Assembly: GCA_947498985.1 (NCBI GenBank)
Contig: CANMMF010000009.1
Span: forward strand, 1-64,000
Length of the DNA: 64,000 bases
DNA from: an uncultured Paracoccaceae bacterium
GTDB lineage: Bacteria; Pseudomonadota; Alphaproteobacteria; Rhodobacterales; Rhodobacteraceae
Direction: 5' to 3'
Made by a program: the position numbers and the translations under genes
Notes under the pieces: generated by a model
What the model was told of the DNA's origin: nothing
What the model saw: only the letters and a program-made list of their open reading frames with translations
The model's database searches: none
Part shown: piece after piece, positions 28,101 through 34,897 of the stretch
How positions within the stretch are numbered: the stretch's first letter is position 1
Layout of the letters: every line of letters begins with the position of its first letter

Positions 28101-28176
28101 CGACGGGAGCGCGGTCAAGGTCAGGCTGGCGCCTTACCAGATCCTGACGCTGCGGGTGCGTTTCGCCGAAACGTGA
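25102..28176 (+). CDS. Alpha-mannosidase, glycoside hydrolase family 38
   Basis: 1024 residues, full length for a bacterial GH38. No signal peptide, so it is cytoplasmic and acts on imported substrate. Zinc and catalytic residues are visible: HAHMD at 252-256, the nucleophile candidate D331 in GGMWVEPDLNIPGPE, WLPDTFGFPAQIPQLMK, and NQFHDILTGTSVTQVFDDA around 570. GH38 enzymes remove alpha-linked mannose from glycans or from mannosylglycerate-type solutes. The ATGA overlap with the transporter ATPase ties it to that importer. Substrate (glycan, compatible solute, other alpha-mannoside) not resolved. Confidence 0.95.
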   Translation: MSGRWPFVAEKIASRLDLIAPLVHRRRWPLPPFRLLPLPGAIIDAPICSDPAGWEEIAPQSYWGHADLNFVMKSQFEVPEGWDAERLALHLPLGVMGDIFNHPEALVHVDQTPIGSADRYHHSLTLSPDLADGAGHVLSLHGWTGLASWPPDPASKAKLFMGSPALVERHPELLAFRQLAETALDSARVLGAKSDAARALLDALDRAFLTLDTRDPMGEALYTSAGPALEALQEAIAQAGAPLDVTLHGIGHAHMDIAYLWPVDQIRLKNARTYANVLRLMDEDPGYRFSHSQPQLYAMVEQDYPQIFARIRDRVAEGRWEIMGGMWVEPDLNIPGPEALVRQLTLGRQYFHDRFGAVETPVLWLPDTFGFPAQIPQLMKLAGLRWFVTNKLNWNQLNAVPSSTHHWEGLDGSRVLAHVLTTPRDVQYLPFPTNYKSDLSAREVLGTWQRSTAPDNLRELPICYGYGDGGGGPTEDLLAKARAFAAMPGMPRLRPSTLRALFERLEAEDPDLPVWQGEHYMEGHRGVLTSQGWIKRANRKAEWALHEAEAICAMAGLAPDLRPIWQRLCLNQFHDILTGTSVTQVFDDARADFATIARETEEVAAAAAAELALSERAVVNTSPVTGPRLALVTGDVPDGAQVVDGGALVCFDALPGYSVTPLSRAARPEGGARALVEGDGFALENAHVLVTLNDAGQLTRVYDKLTGRDALAPGALGNQLLAFEDRPICWDAWDIDPFIEDRRETLAGVTTCRITETGPLRTSIEITTRWRRSTIRQTLRLRAHSPRLDFETDVDWHETHTLLKAAFPTGIHAPEAMFDIQWGRISRATSRDTDFDAARFEVPAQKWAQLSDGRRWAAVLNDCKYGYDVFGDTIRITLIKCATSPDPVADQGRHVFTYAYLVGAASDTQPLLTESYDLNAPLRVLAPRAAASGKAGAFVTCDAATVVVETLKPAEDRRGVVLRLFETQGQAADASLRFAQEIRTVEVTDLMEVPQETRDPDGSAVKVRLAPYQILTLRVRFAET

Positions 28177-28269
28177 CAGCGCGGCGGGGCACAGCGCCTT
28201 TTCGGGACTTTTCAGATCGCTTTAGGAACGTTTAAGGCGCGCTTCAGGACGGTCGGGTGCGCCTCGTGA

Positions 28270-28294
28270 GAGGGTGGTTTCAGCACCCACCCTC
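28270..28294. repeat. GAGGGTGG..CCACCCTC palindrome
   Basis: GAGGGTGG (28270-28277) and CCACCCTC (28287-28294) pair over eight bases with a nine-base loop. It resembles the GGTGGGT palindromes in the ribosomal region. It lies in the 134-base gap after the mannosidase gene and 16 bases before a small ORF. Confidence 0.55.
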
Positions 28295-28310
28295 AGAAAG
28301 CGAGCATCCC

Positions 28311-28487
28311 ATGGCCTTCCTCCCTCTCGAGATCACCACCCGGACCACCATCACCGCGATCGCAACCGCGCTGCTTGCGTCGCTCACCAAACGTCTGAAA
28401 GCGGCCCCGACCGACCCGCAAAAGCTGCTCGACATCCAGCAGCGCCGCGCAGAGGCCCGCCGGGCGGCGGACCGCTTGCTGCGGTGA
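28311..28487 (+). CDS. Small hypothetical protein, 58 residues
   Basis: I do not recognise this protein. It starts MAFLPLEITTRTTITAIATA with a possible short membrane helix, then a charged tail (QQRRAEARRAADRLLR). The frame opens further upstream at 28257 but the ATG is placed better, downstream of the hairpin. The ribosome site is weak (GAAAGCGAG). It could be real or a chance frame; it ends 91 bases before the convergent SMP-30 gene stop. Confidence 0.4.
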   Translation: MAFLPLEITTRTTITAIATALLASLTKRLKAAPTDPQKLLDIQQRRAEARRAADRLLR

Positions 28488-28578
28488 TATCCGGCGGGCG
28501 CGTCAGGCCGGTGATGGCCGCAAACGCGGGCCTCGGCAGGCCGCGCGGTTGGCGGGCACAATACGCAAAGCGCGCAGC

Positions 28579-30138
28579 TCAGCCGAGCGCCGCGATCACC
28601 TCGTCGGTCTTTGTCACCAGCGCGACATTCTGCATGGCATACTCGATGCTCGCCCGGTGCCAGTCGGCATTCATTGTCGAACAGCCATCTTCCGGGATCA
28701 CCATGACATACCCCTTGTCGGCGCCGGTACGGGCGGTGTGCTCGATGGACATGTTGGTCCAGGCGCCGGTTTCGATGATCATGTCGCGCCCTTCGGCGCG
28801 CAGCACGGTCTCCAGATTGCTGCCCTCCCACGCGCTCATGCGCATCTTTTCGACCACGTGATCGCCCGGCTGCGGGGTCAGCGCATCCACCGCAGAGCCG
28901 CCCCAGGTGCCGCGCACCAGCGCGTTTTCATCCACCACCCCTTCGAACAAAGGCGCGTTGAGCGTCAGCCCCGGCGCGCCCGGTTCCACCAGGAAATGCA
29001 CATGGATCACCGGCACACCCAGCTCTCGGCAGCGCGCGGCAAGGCGCACGACATTGGCGATGGCGTTCTGGTCGCGGCAATGCTGCGGGCTGCCCGAGGC
29101 GGCAAAGGCGCCGCCCTCCATCACCACATCGTTCTGCATGTCCTGAATGATCAGCGCGCAGCGGCTGGCATCGAGGCGCAGTGGCTCGTCGCCGCCGGGT
29201 GCAGGGGCCGTGACGGCGGGGCGCGCGCGCATGAAGGGCTCGTTTCGGGGGCCGATTTTTAGCGGCACCGCATAGACGCTGGTGCTGGCGGCGACATAAA
29301 GCGTGCGCCAATCCTCGCCGCCCCAATGCAGGTTGGCGGCCAGTTCCGGGATCGCGACCTTGCCGATCAGCTTGCCCGAGGGCGCATAGACCCAGAGCCC
29401 GCCCGGAGCGGTGACCCAGACATTGCCTTCAGCGTCGCATTTCATCCCGTCCGGCACGCCGGGCCGCAGGCTGTCGCGGATGCCGCTGGCAAAGACGCGC
29501 CCGTTGGCCAGAGATCCGTCGCCGCGCAGTTCGTAGACCCGGATATTCGCCTGCTCGGTATCGTTGATGTAGAGCTTCGATTCGTCGGGACAGAAACACA
29601 GCCCGTTGGGCATTGTGAAAAGATAGCGGTCGACCACAAGCTGCGGCTCGTCCCCCGGTCTGTGACCGGGCGGCAGGCGAAAGACGCCTTGCCAGCCCAG
29701 ATCTCGCGGACGCTCCACCCCGAAGCCCGGCATCCGCCCGTACCACGGATCGGTGAACCAGACCGAGCCATCGGATTTCACCACGATATCGTTGGGCGAA
29801 TTGAGCTCGCGGCCCTTGAAATGGCTGGCAAGCACCTCGCGCTGCCCGCCCGGTGAAAGCCGCGTCACCGAGGATGTGCTGTGCTCGCAGACCAGCAGGT
29901 TGAGCGCGGCATCATAGGTCATGCCGTTGCCCTTGTGGGAGGGCCGCAGCACCTCACGCACGCCCGCGCGGTCATAACGCCGCCGCACGTCGCCGGGCAT
30001 GTCGGAGAACAGCAGGTAGTGCTCTGACGGATGCCAGATCGGGCCTTCGGTGAAGTCGAACCCCGACCCGATCTGCCGCACCGGGGCGTGTTCGTCGATC
30101 AGGGCGCGGAACGCCGGATCCAGAGCTTCATGTGCCAT
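28579..30138 (-). CDS. SMP-30/gluconolactonase fused to isochorismatase-like hydrolase
   Basis: 519 residues, two enzymes in one chain. Residues 1-305 are an SMP-30 beta-propeller lactonase: metal ligands E31 (FTEGPIWHP), N178 (TMPNGL) and D230 (GVPDGMKCD) are in place. Residues 320-519 are a cysteine-hydrolase fold of the isochorismatase superfamily with D333 (IIQDMQND) and K431 (VVEKMRMSAW), but the nucleophile position holds Ser464 (TNMS instead of TNVC). True isochorismatases also lack the Cys, so the domain could hydrate an enol ether or be inactive. Last gene of the minus-strand catabolic operon, nine bases after the MBL gene. Confidence 0.88.
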   Translation of the reverse strand: MAHEALDPAFRALIDEHAPVRQIGSGFDFTEGPIWHPSEHYLLFSDMPGDVRRRYDRAGVREVLRPSHKGNGMTYDAALNLLVCEHSTSSVTRLSPGGQREVLASHFKGRELNSPNDIVVKSDGSVWFTDPWYGRMPGFGVERPRDLGWQGVFRLPPGHRPGDEPQLVVDRYLFTMPNGLCFCPDESKLYINDTEQANIRVYELRGDGSLANGRVFASGIRDSLRPGVPDGMKCDAEGNVWVTAPGGLWVYAPSGKLIGKVAIPELAANLHWGGEDWRTLYVAASTSVYAVPLKIGPRNEPFMRARPAVTAPAPGGDEPLRLDASRCALIIQDMQNDVVMEGGAFAASGSPQHCRDQNAIANVVRLAARCRELGVPVIHVHFLVEPGAPGLTLNAPLFEGVVDENALVRGTWGGSAVDALTPQPGDHVVEKMRMSAWEGSNLETVLRAEGRDMIIETGAWTNMSIEHTARTGADKGYVMVIPEDGCSTMNADWHRASIEYAMQNVALVTKTDEVIAALG

Positions 30139-30147
30139 GGCGCGGCC

Positions 30148-30999
30148 TCACGCCGGGAACCAGTCGCGGCGCGGCACCGACTGGCTGACCGGACCGGGGA
30201 CCACCATGTCGCAACGCCCGACCACGCGGCCGTTTTCGACCACGGCGGGTTTGTCATGGATCGGCAGAAGGTATTTCGCACCCGAATACATCAGCTTGCG
30301 GATCGCCCCCTTTTCCTGCCGCTTGGTGTTCCCGTGATTGCCGGTCACCTGGTATTCCTCGGGGCCGAAACTGCGCACCGGGTCGATGATCTGATCGTTG
30401 AAATCATAGATCACGTCGCCGCAGATCGTCGCGCGCCCGTCATCGGTATCCACATGCACGTTCATCGACCCTTCGGTATGCGCGCCGGCCATCTCGAGGA
30501 ACACGCCGGGGATCAGCTCCACCGGGCCCGAGATCTCCAGATCCTCCAGCCGGAGCGCGCCGGGATGGTGCAGCCGCTCGACCAGATGGATGATGTCGGG
30601 TTTGGGGTATTGCGGGTGCATCAGGCCCGAGACCGAATATTCCAGCTCGCGCCGGTTGATGACCACGGTGGTGTTCATCGGAAAGTGGTCGTCCTTTCCC
30701 GCGTGGTCGATATGCAGATGGGTGTGCAGCACGTAGCGCACATCGCCGGGCTTGACGCCGTGATTGGCCAGCTGCCGCTCGATCATGTTCTCGTGGAACT
30801 GCAACCCGCGCATGCCCAGCGTCTCCATGATCGCGTTGTCGCGATAGCCGGTATCCACCACGATCGGGTAGAGCCCGCCGAGGATCAGAAAGCCGTAAAC
30901 CGGCACCCGCCGCGTGCGCCCGCAATCGCGGCCCAGCACCAGAAAGCTCGATTCCAGTTCGATATCGCCGTAGTCGAGTATCCTGATTTCCAGTCCCAT
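30148..30999 (-). CDS. Lactonase-like metallo-beta-lactamase-fold hydrolase
   Basis: 283 residues. HTHLHIDHAG supplies the two-zinc motif, and AGAHTEGSMNVHVD and CGDVIYDF the bridging ligands; the spacing is that of N-acyl-homoserine-lactone lactonases (AttM/AiiA). That family label does not prove quorum quenching: in this operon a pathway lactone or ester is more likely. No signal peptide, so cytoplasmic. It lies between the amidohydrolase (18-base gap) and the SMP-30 fusion (9-base gap). Confidence 0.88.
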   Translation of the reverse strand: MGLEIRILDYGDIELESSFLVLGRDCGRTRRVPVYGFLILGGLYPIVVDTGYRDNAIMETLGMRGLQFHENMIERQLANHGVKPGDVRYVLHTHLHIDHAGKDDHFPMNTTVVINRRELEYSVSGLMHPQYPKPDIIHLVERLHHPGALRLEDLEISGPVELIPGVFLEMAGAHTEGSMNVHVDTDDGRATICGDVIYDFNDQIIDPVRSFGPEEYQVTGNHGNTKRQEKGAIRKLMYSGAKYLLPIHDKPAVVENGRVVGRCDMVVPGPVSQSVPRRDWFPA

Positions 31000-31017
31000 G
31001 GCGGTCTCCTCCCTCTG

Positions 31018-31902
31018 TCAGGCCAGCCGGTACACCCGGCAGGCCGTGTCGTTGAAAATGGATTGCTGTTCGGATTGGCTGAGCCCACCGGCGGCCGCGC
31101 GATGCGCGGAAATCAACGCGTCATAGGTGGTCCAGAGCTTTTCGATGGGGAAATTGGAGCCCCAGAGGCAGCGTTCGGCGCCGAAAAGCGCAACCGTCTC
31201 GGAGGTCAGCCACGCGATCAGATCCGGATCGAGCCTGTGCCGGAACGTGCCGAACCCCGAAAGCTTGGCTGTGACATTGGGGCATTGGGCAAGCGCGGCC
31301 ATAGCGCGGCGCCAGCTGTCGCGGCCAGCCTCGGACGTGTCCTCCAGCATGCCCGCGTGCTGCAGTACGAAGGTGACATCGGGGCAGGACGCGGCCAGGT
31401 CGCAGGCACTCTGCATCTGCGGGGCAAAGACCTGCAGTTCGAACACGAGGTCATAGTCGGCCAGCCGCGCCACGTTGCGCTGCACGGAAGCATCGCGGCA
31501 GAGATCGGCATGCGGGGCAAAGCGGTAGGCGGGGGTCTCGTGCCAGTGAAACTGCTGCCGGATGCCGCGCAGATGCGGAAAGCGCAGGAGCCGGTCAATC
31601 GCCGGTCGCACGTCCGGTACGGTCATGTCGGCATAGGCCACCAGCCCGTGCGGCCAGCCGGTCTCGGTCGCGAGGGTCTCGATCCAGGCAGCCTCCTGCT
31701 CGGCCTGCTCGACCGGCCAGTTGGCCTGCACATAGACGGATTTGCTGACGCCGGTGCCCGCGATGTCGCTTTGGTATTCGGCCATCGGATAATCGCGGCG
31801 AATGGGCTCGTATGGGCCGAAAATGCGCGGCTGCATCGGGCCGGAGAGCCAGGGCAGATCGGCCTGCCGCCAGACATGGAAATGGGCGTCCACGATGCTC
31901 AT
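31018..31902 (-). CDS. Amidohydrolase-2 family TIM-barrel hydrolase
   Basis: 294 residues from ATG 31902; the longer frame to 32544 is inside the VWA gene. MSIVDAHFHVWRQADLPWL has the HxH metal pair, PHLRGIRQQFHWH and LQHAGM later His residues, and LWGSNFPIEKLW the final acidic site. Closest described relatives are sugar or pyrone lactonases (fuconolactonase, 2-pyrone-4,6-dicarboxylate hydrolase). It is the third lactonase-type fold in this operon. Start overlaps the VWA stop by ATGA. Confidence 0.9.
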   Translation of the reverse strand: MSIVDAHFHVWRQADLPWLSGPMQPRIFGPYEPIRRDYPMAEYQSDIAGTGVSKSVYVQANWPVEQAEQEAAWIETLATETGWPHGLVAYADMTVPDVRPAIDRLLRFPHLRGIRQQFHWHETPAYRFAPHADLCRDASVQRNVARLADYDLVFELQVFAPQMQSACDLAASCPDVTFVLQHAGMLEDTSEAGRDSWRRAMAALAQCPNVTAKLSGFGTFRHRLDPDLIAWLTSETVALFGAERCLWGSNFPIEKLWTTYDALISAHRAAAGGLSQSEQQSIFNDTACRVYRLA

Positions 31903-32996
31903 CGCCGCGCGCCCTTGGAGAACTGCAGGATCTCGGTCGCGATGGCGGGCGGCGTGCTGCCGTCGCCCAGCCGGTCGAGCATCGGCAGGATGCTCTGCAT
32001 CGCTTCGGTCTCGGGCCGGTAGGCCGGGTCGGCGGCCAGCGGCGAGAGCCAGAGCACCGACCACGCCAGCGCGTCGAGCCGCATCATCGAGGCTTCCAGC
32101 GCCTCGGGTCCGCCGCGTTCCAGCCCGTCCGACAGGATGATGACCAGCGCGCCGCGCGCATGTGCGGCAAAGCGCGGGATCGACAGGAACGCGGCGATGG
32201 CCTCGCCCAGCCGCGTGCCGCCGTCCCAGTCGGCCACAAGGCCCGAGGCCAGTCTCAGCGCCTGATCGCGGTTGCGGTGCCTGAGCGCGCGGGTGACCCG
32301 CGTCATCCGGGTGCCCAGCGTGAAACACTCGACCCGCTCGCCGCCCTGTTGTAACGCATGCGCCAGACGCAGCGCGCCATCGGTGCCCTCTTTCATGCTG
32401 CCCGAGACGTCGATCAGCATCAGCACGCGGCGCTCGCGCGGTACGCGGCGACGGCTTGGCAGATGGGTGATCTCTCCGTCCCGGCGCATCATCTCGCGGA
32501 ACGCCCGGCGCGCATCGGCCAGCCTGCCCTTGCCCGACGCCCAACGCCGGGACCGGCGTTTGGGCAGGCTGCGGGGCAGGGCGCGGGTGAAGGCGCGCAG
32601 GGCCGCGTCCTCGTCCCCGGCGCTAAGCGCGCGGGCAAAAAGCCGTTCGGCGGCCGTGGCTTCTCCGCCCGAGGGCTCCTCGTCTTCGGGCGCGATCAGC
32701 TCTTCGAACCCGTCCGCGTCATAGCTTTGCGGCAGCTCTTCGGGCGCGCCGGGGGCAGGCGCGGCAAAGCTGCGGCCCAGAAAGACCGTGTCGAAGATGA
32801 CATCGAACTCCGGCTGTCGCTCCGGTCCCGGCCCGAACACCGCATGCGCGGCGCGGCGAATATCGCCGATGCTGCGCGGGCCAAGCAGACCGACGGCGGC
32901 CAGAAAGCTCTCCGTCTGCTCTGGCGAGGCGGGCTGGCCACCAGCCCGAAGAGCCTGCGGGAAGGCCAGAAACGGATCGAGCGCGCGCGGGCTCAC
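31899..32996 (-). CDS. VWA-domain protein, CoxE-like
   Basis: 365 residues from a GTG at 32996 that overlaps the MoxR stop (GTGA); a longer frame to 33143 lies in MoxR. A metal-ion-dependent adhesion site is visible as LMLIDVSGSMKEG about residue 200, within a C-terminal VWA domain; the N-terminal half is Pro/Glu/Ala-rich. In CO dehydrogenase operons MoxR-type ATPases and CoxE VWA proteins activate the molybdenum enzyme (CoxD inserts the sulfur/copper). Here they probably do the same for the adjacent Mo hydroxylase. Confidence 0.88.
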   Translation of the reverse strand: MSPRALDPFLAFPQALRAGGQPASPEQTESFLAAVGLLGPRSIGDIRRAAHAVFGPGPERQPEFDVIFDTVFLGRSFAAPAPGAPEELPQSYDADGFEELIAPEDEEPSGGEATAAERLFARALSAGDEDAALRAFTRALPRSLPKRRSRRWASGKGRLADARRAFREMMRRDGEITHLPSRRRVPRERRVLMLIDVSGSMKEGTDGALRLAHALQQGGERVECFTLGTRMTRVTRALRHRNRDQALRLASGLVADWDGGTRLGEAIAAFLSIPRFAAHARGALVIILSDGLERGGPEALEASMMRLDALAWSVLWLSPLAADPAYRPETEAMQSILPMLDRLGDGSTPPAIATEILQFSKGARR

Positions 32997-33874
32997 GCGG
33001 CACTCTCCGACAGGATCGCGTCGAGGCGCGGCGCGATGAGTTCCAGATCGTCCTGATCCTTCAGCACCACGCCGATGGCGCGGGCAAAGGCGGTGGGCCA
33101 GGGCGCCCCCTGATGGGCCAGCAAAGTCGCAGCCTCGGCCCATTCCACGGTTTCGGCCACGCCCGGCGGCTTGGCCAGCGGCTCTGCCCTGAGCGCACCC
33201 ACCGCCTGCACAACCCGGCGCGCGGTGTCCTCGGCCACGGTGGAGGCGCGCATCATCACGATCCGCGCTTCCAGCTCCGGCGCGGGGTAGTCGATCCAGT
33301 GGTAGACGCAGCGGCGCCGGAGCGCCTCATGCAGCTCGCGCGTGCGGTTGGAGGTCAGCACCACCACCGGCGGCTCGCCCGCGCGCACGGTGCCGCGTTC
33401 GGGGATCGAGACGGTGAAATCCGACAGGAACTCGAGCAGGAAGGCCTCGAACTCATGGTCGGCGCGGTCGATCTCGTCGATCAGCAGCACCCGGTCGCGC
33501 GGCGCCTCCAGCGCCTGCAGGATGGGCCGGGCGATCAGGAACTGGTCGTCGTAAAGGTTGACATAACCGTCGCCCGCCTGCCGGATCGCCAGCATCTGGC
33601 GCGGGAAGTTCCATTCATACATCGCCGCCGCCGCGTCGATGCCCTCGTAGCATTGCAGCCGCAGCAACTCGCGGCCCAGCACCGAGGCGATGGCCTTGGC
33701 GGCTTCGGTCTTGCCCACCCCCGGCGCGCCTTCAAGCAGCAGGGGTTTGCCAAGCGCCAGCGCCAGATAGGCCGCGGTGGCAAGGCTCTGGTCGGCGATA
33801 TACTGCGCGTCGGCCAGCGAGTGGGCCAGCGGATCCGGGCCGTCGAGCCCCTGGATGACGCGCCGCACCACCAT
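32993..33874 (-). CDS. MoxR-type AAA ATPase, CoxD-like
   Basis: 293 residues. Walker A GAPGVGKT at 49-56, Walker B VLLIDEIDRADHEFEAFLLE, sensor VVLTSNRTRELHEALRRR, all as in MoxR ATPases. These hexamers act with VWA proteins as maturation chaperones for metal enzymes; CoxD in the CO dehydrogenase system is the closest functional parallel. It starts directly after the stop of the Mo-subunit C-half gene, with no gap, and overlaps the VWA gene. Confidence 0.92.
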   Translation of the reverse strand: MVVRRVIQGLDGPDPLAHSLADAQYIADQSLATAAYLALALGKPLLLEGAPGVGKTEAAKAIASVLGRELLRLQCYEGIDAAAAMYEWNFPRQMLAIRQAGDGYVNLYDDQFLIARPILQALEAPRDRVLLIDEIDRADHEFEAFLLEFLSDFTVSIPERGTVRAGEPPVVVLTSNRTRELHEALRRRCVYHWIDYPAPELEARIVMMRASTVAEDTARRVVQAVGALRAEPLAKPPGVAETVEWAEAATLLAHQGAPWPTAFARAIGVVLKDQDDLELIAPRLDAILSESAA

Positions 33875-34897
33875 TCAGAGCGCCTGCCGCGGTTTCGCGC
33901 CGCCATTGGCCTGAAGGCCGCGCAGCACCTTTTCGGGCGTGACCGGCAACTCGTCGATGCGCACACCGACCGCGTCATAGACCGCGTTCACAACCGCAGG
34001 CAGCACCGGGTTGGCGCACATCTCTCCGGGGCCCTTGCCACCATAGGGCCCGTCTTCGGCGGGGCGTTCGAGGATCGAGATATGGTGCGGCGCAATGTCT
34101 CCCGGCCCGGGCATCAGGTAAGTGTTGAAATCCTCGGGGCGGTGGTCGCGCGCGGGGTAGTGCGGCTCTGTTGTCTCCCAGGCCGCATGGCTCATGCCCA
34201 TCCAGGCGCCGCCGCGCAGCTGCTGTTCGACCAGTTTGGGGTTGAGCGCGCGCCCGACCTCATAGGCCGACTGCATGTCGGTGACCGCGACCTCTCCGGT
34301 CTCGTCATCGACCTCGACCGTGACCAGCATCGCGGCATGGGCAAAGGTGGTGACCGGCGACATCTCTCCGGTCTCGGGGTCCACATCCGACAGCGGCACA
34401 AGGAAGATGCCGCGCCCGGCGATGGTGCGGCCCTGTTTGAACTGCGCGGCCTGGCTGGCGGCCATTGTGGTAATCGTGCGCGACGGCGCGCCGCGCACAT
34501 GGATGTTGCCCTGCCCGTCGGTGACCAGATCGCCTGCGTCGACCTCGAGCTCTTCGGCGGCGGCCTCCAGCATGACCTGGCGGGCCTCTTCGGAGGCGCG
34601 GATGACGGCGTTGCCCATGCGGTGCGTGCCGCGGCTGGCAAAGCTGCCCATGTCATGCGGGCCGGTGTCGCTGTCGGCGGTATCCACATAGACATCGGCG
34701 ATGGGCACGCCGAGGGTTTCGGCGGCGATCTGGCGGGTCACGGATTTCATGCCCTGACCCAGATCGATGGCCGAGAGAGCGACGGTGAACTTGCCGTCGG
34801 GGTTGGAATGCACCAGCGCCTGACTGGGATCGCCGCCGAGATTCATGCCGATGGGGTAATTGATCGCCGCGAAGCCGCGGCCCTTGTGCAGGGTCAT
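33875..34897 (-). CDS. Molybdenum hydroxylase large subunit, C-terminal half (split gene)
   Basis: 340 residues. It begins MTLHKGRGFAAINYPIGMNL and contains LSAIDLGQGMKS (GQG at 47-49) and GGKGPGEMCANPVLPAVVNA, with the catalytic Glu candidate at 292: the second molybdopterin-binding domain of the xanthine dehydrogenase/CoxL family. The first domain is a separate gene upstream. The two genes overlap as TGATG, and AGGAGG sits six bases before this ATG, so re-initiation is built in rather than a simple frameshift. Both halves must assemble to make an active enzyme. Confidence 0.9.
   Translation of the reverse strand: MTLHKGRGFAAINYPIGMNLGGDPSQALVHSNPDGKFTVALSAIDLGQGMKSVTRQIAAETLGVPIADVYVDTADSDTGPHDMGSFASRGTHRMGNAVIRASEEARQVMLEAAAEELEVDAGDLVTDGQGNIHVRGAPSRTITTMAASQAAQFKQGRTIAGRGIFLVPLSDVDPETGEMSPVTTFAHAAMLVTVEVDDETGEVAVTDMQSAYEVGRALNPKLVEQQLRGGAWMGMSHAAWETTEPHYPARDHRPEDFNTYLMPGPGDIAPHHISILERPAEDGPYGGKGPGEMCANPVLPAVVNAVYDAVGVRIDELPVTPEKVLRGLQANGGAKPRQAL

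Noticed and set aside
30148-30999. Quorum-quenching acyl-homoserine lactonase
   Set aside because: The motif is shared by many lactonases and hydrolases, and the operon context points to a catabolic substrate.
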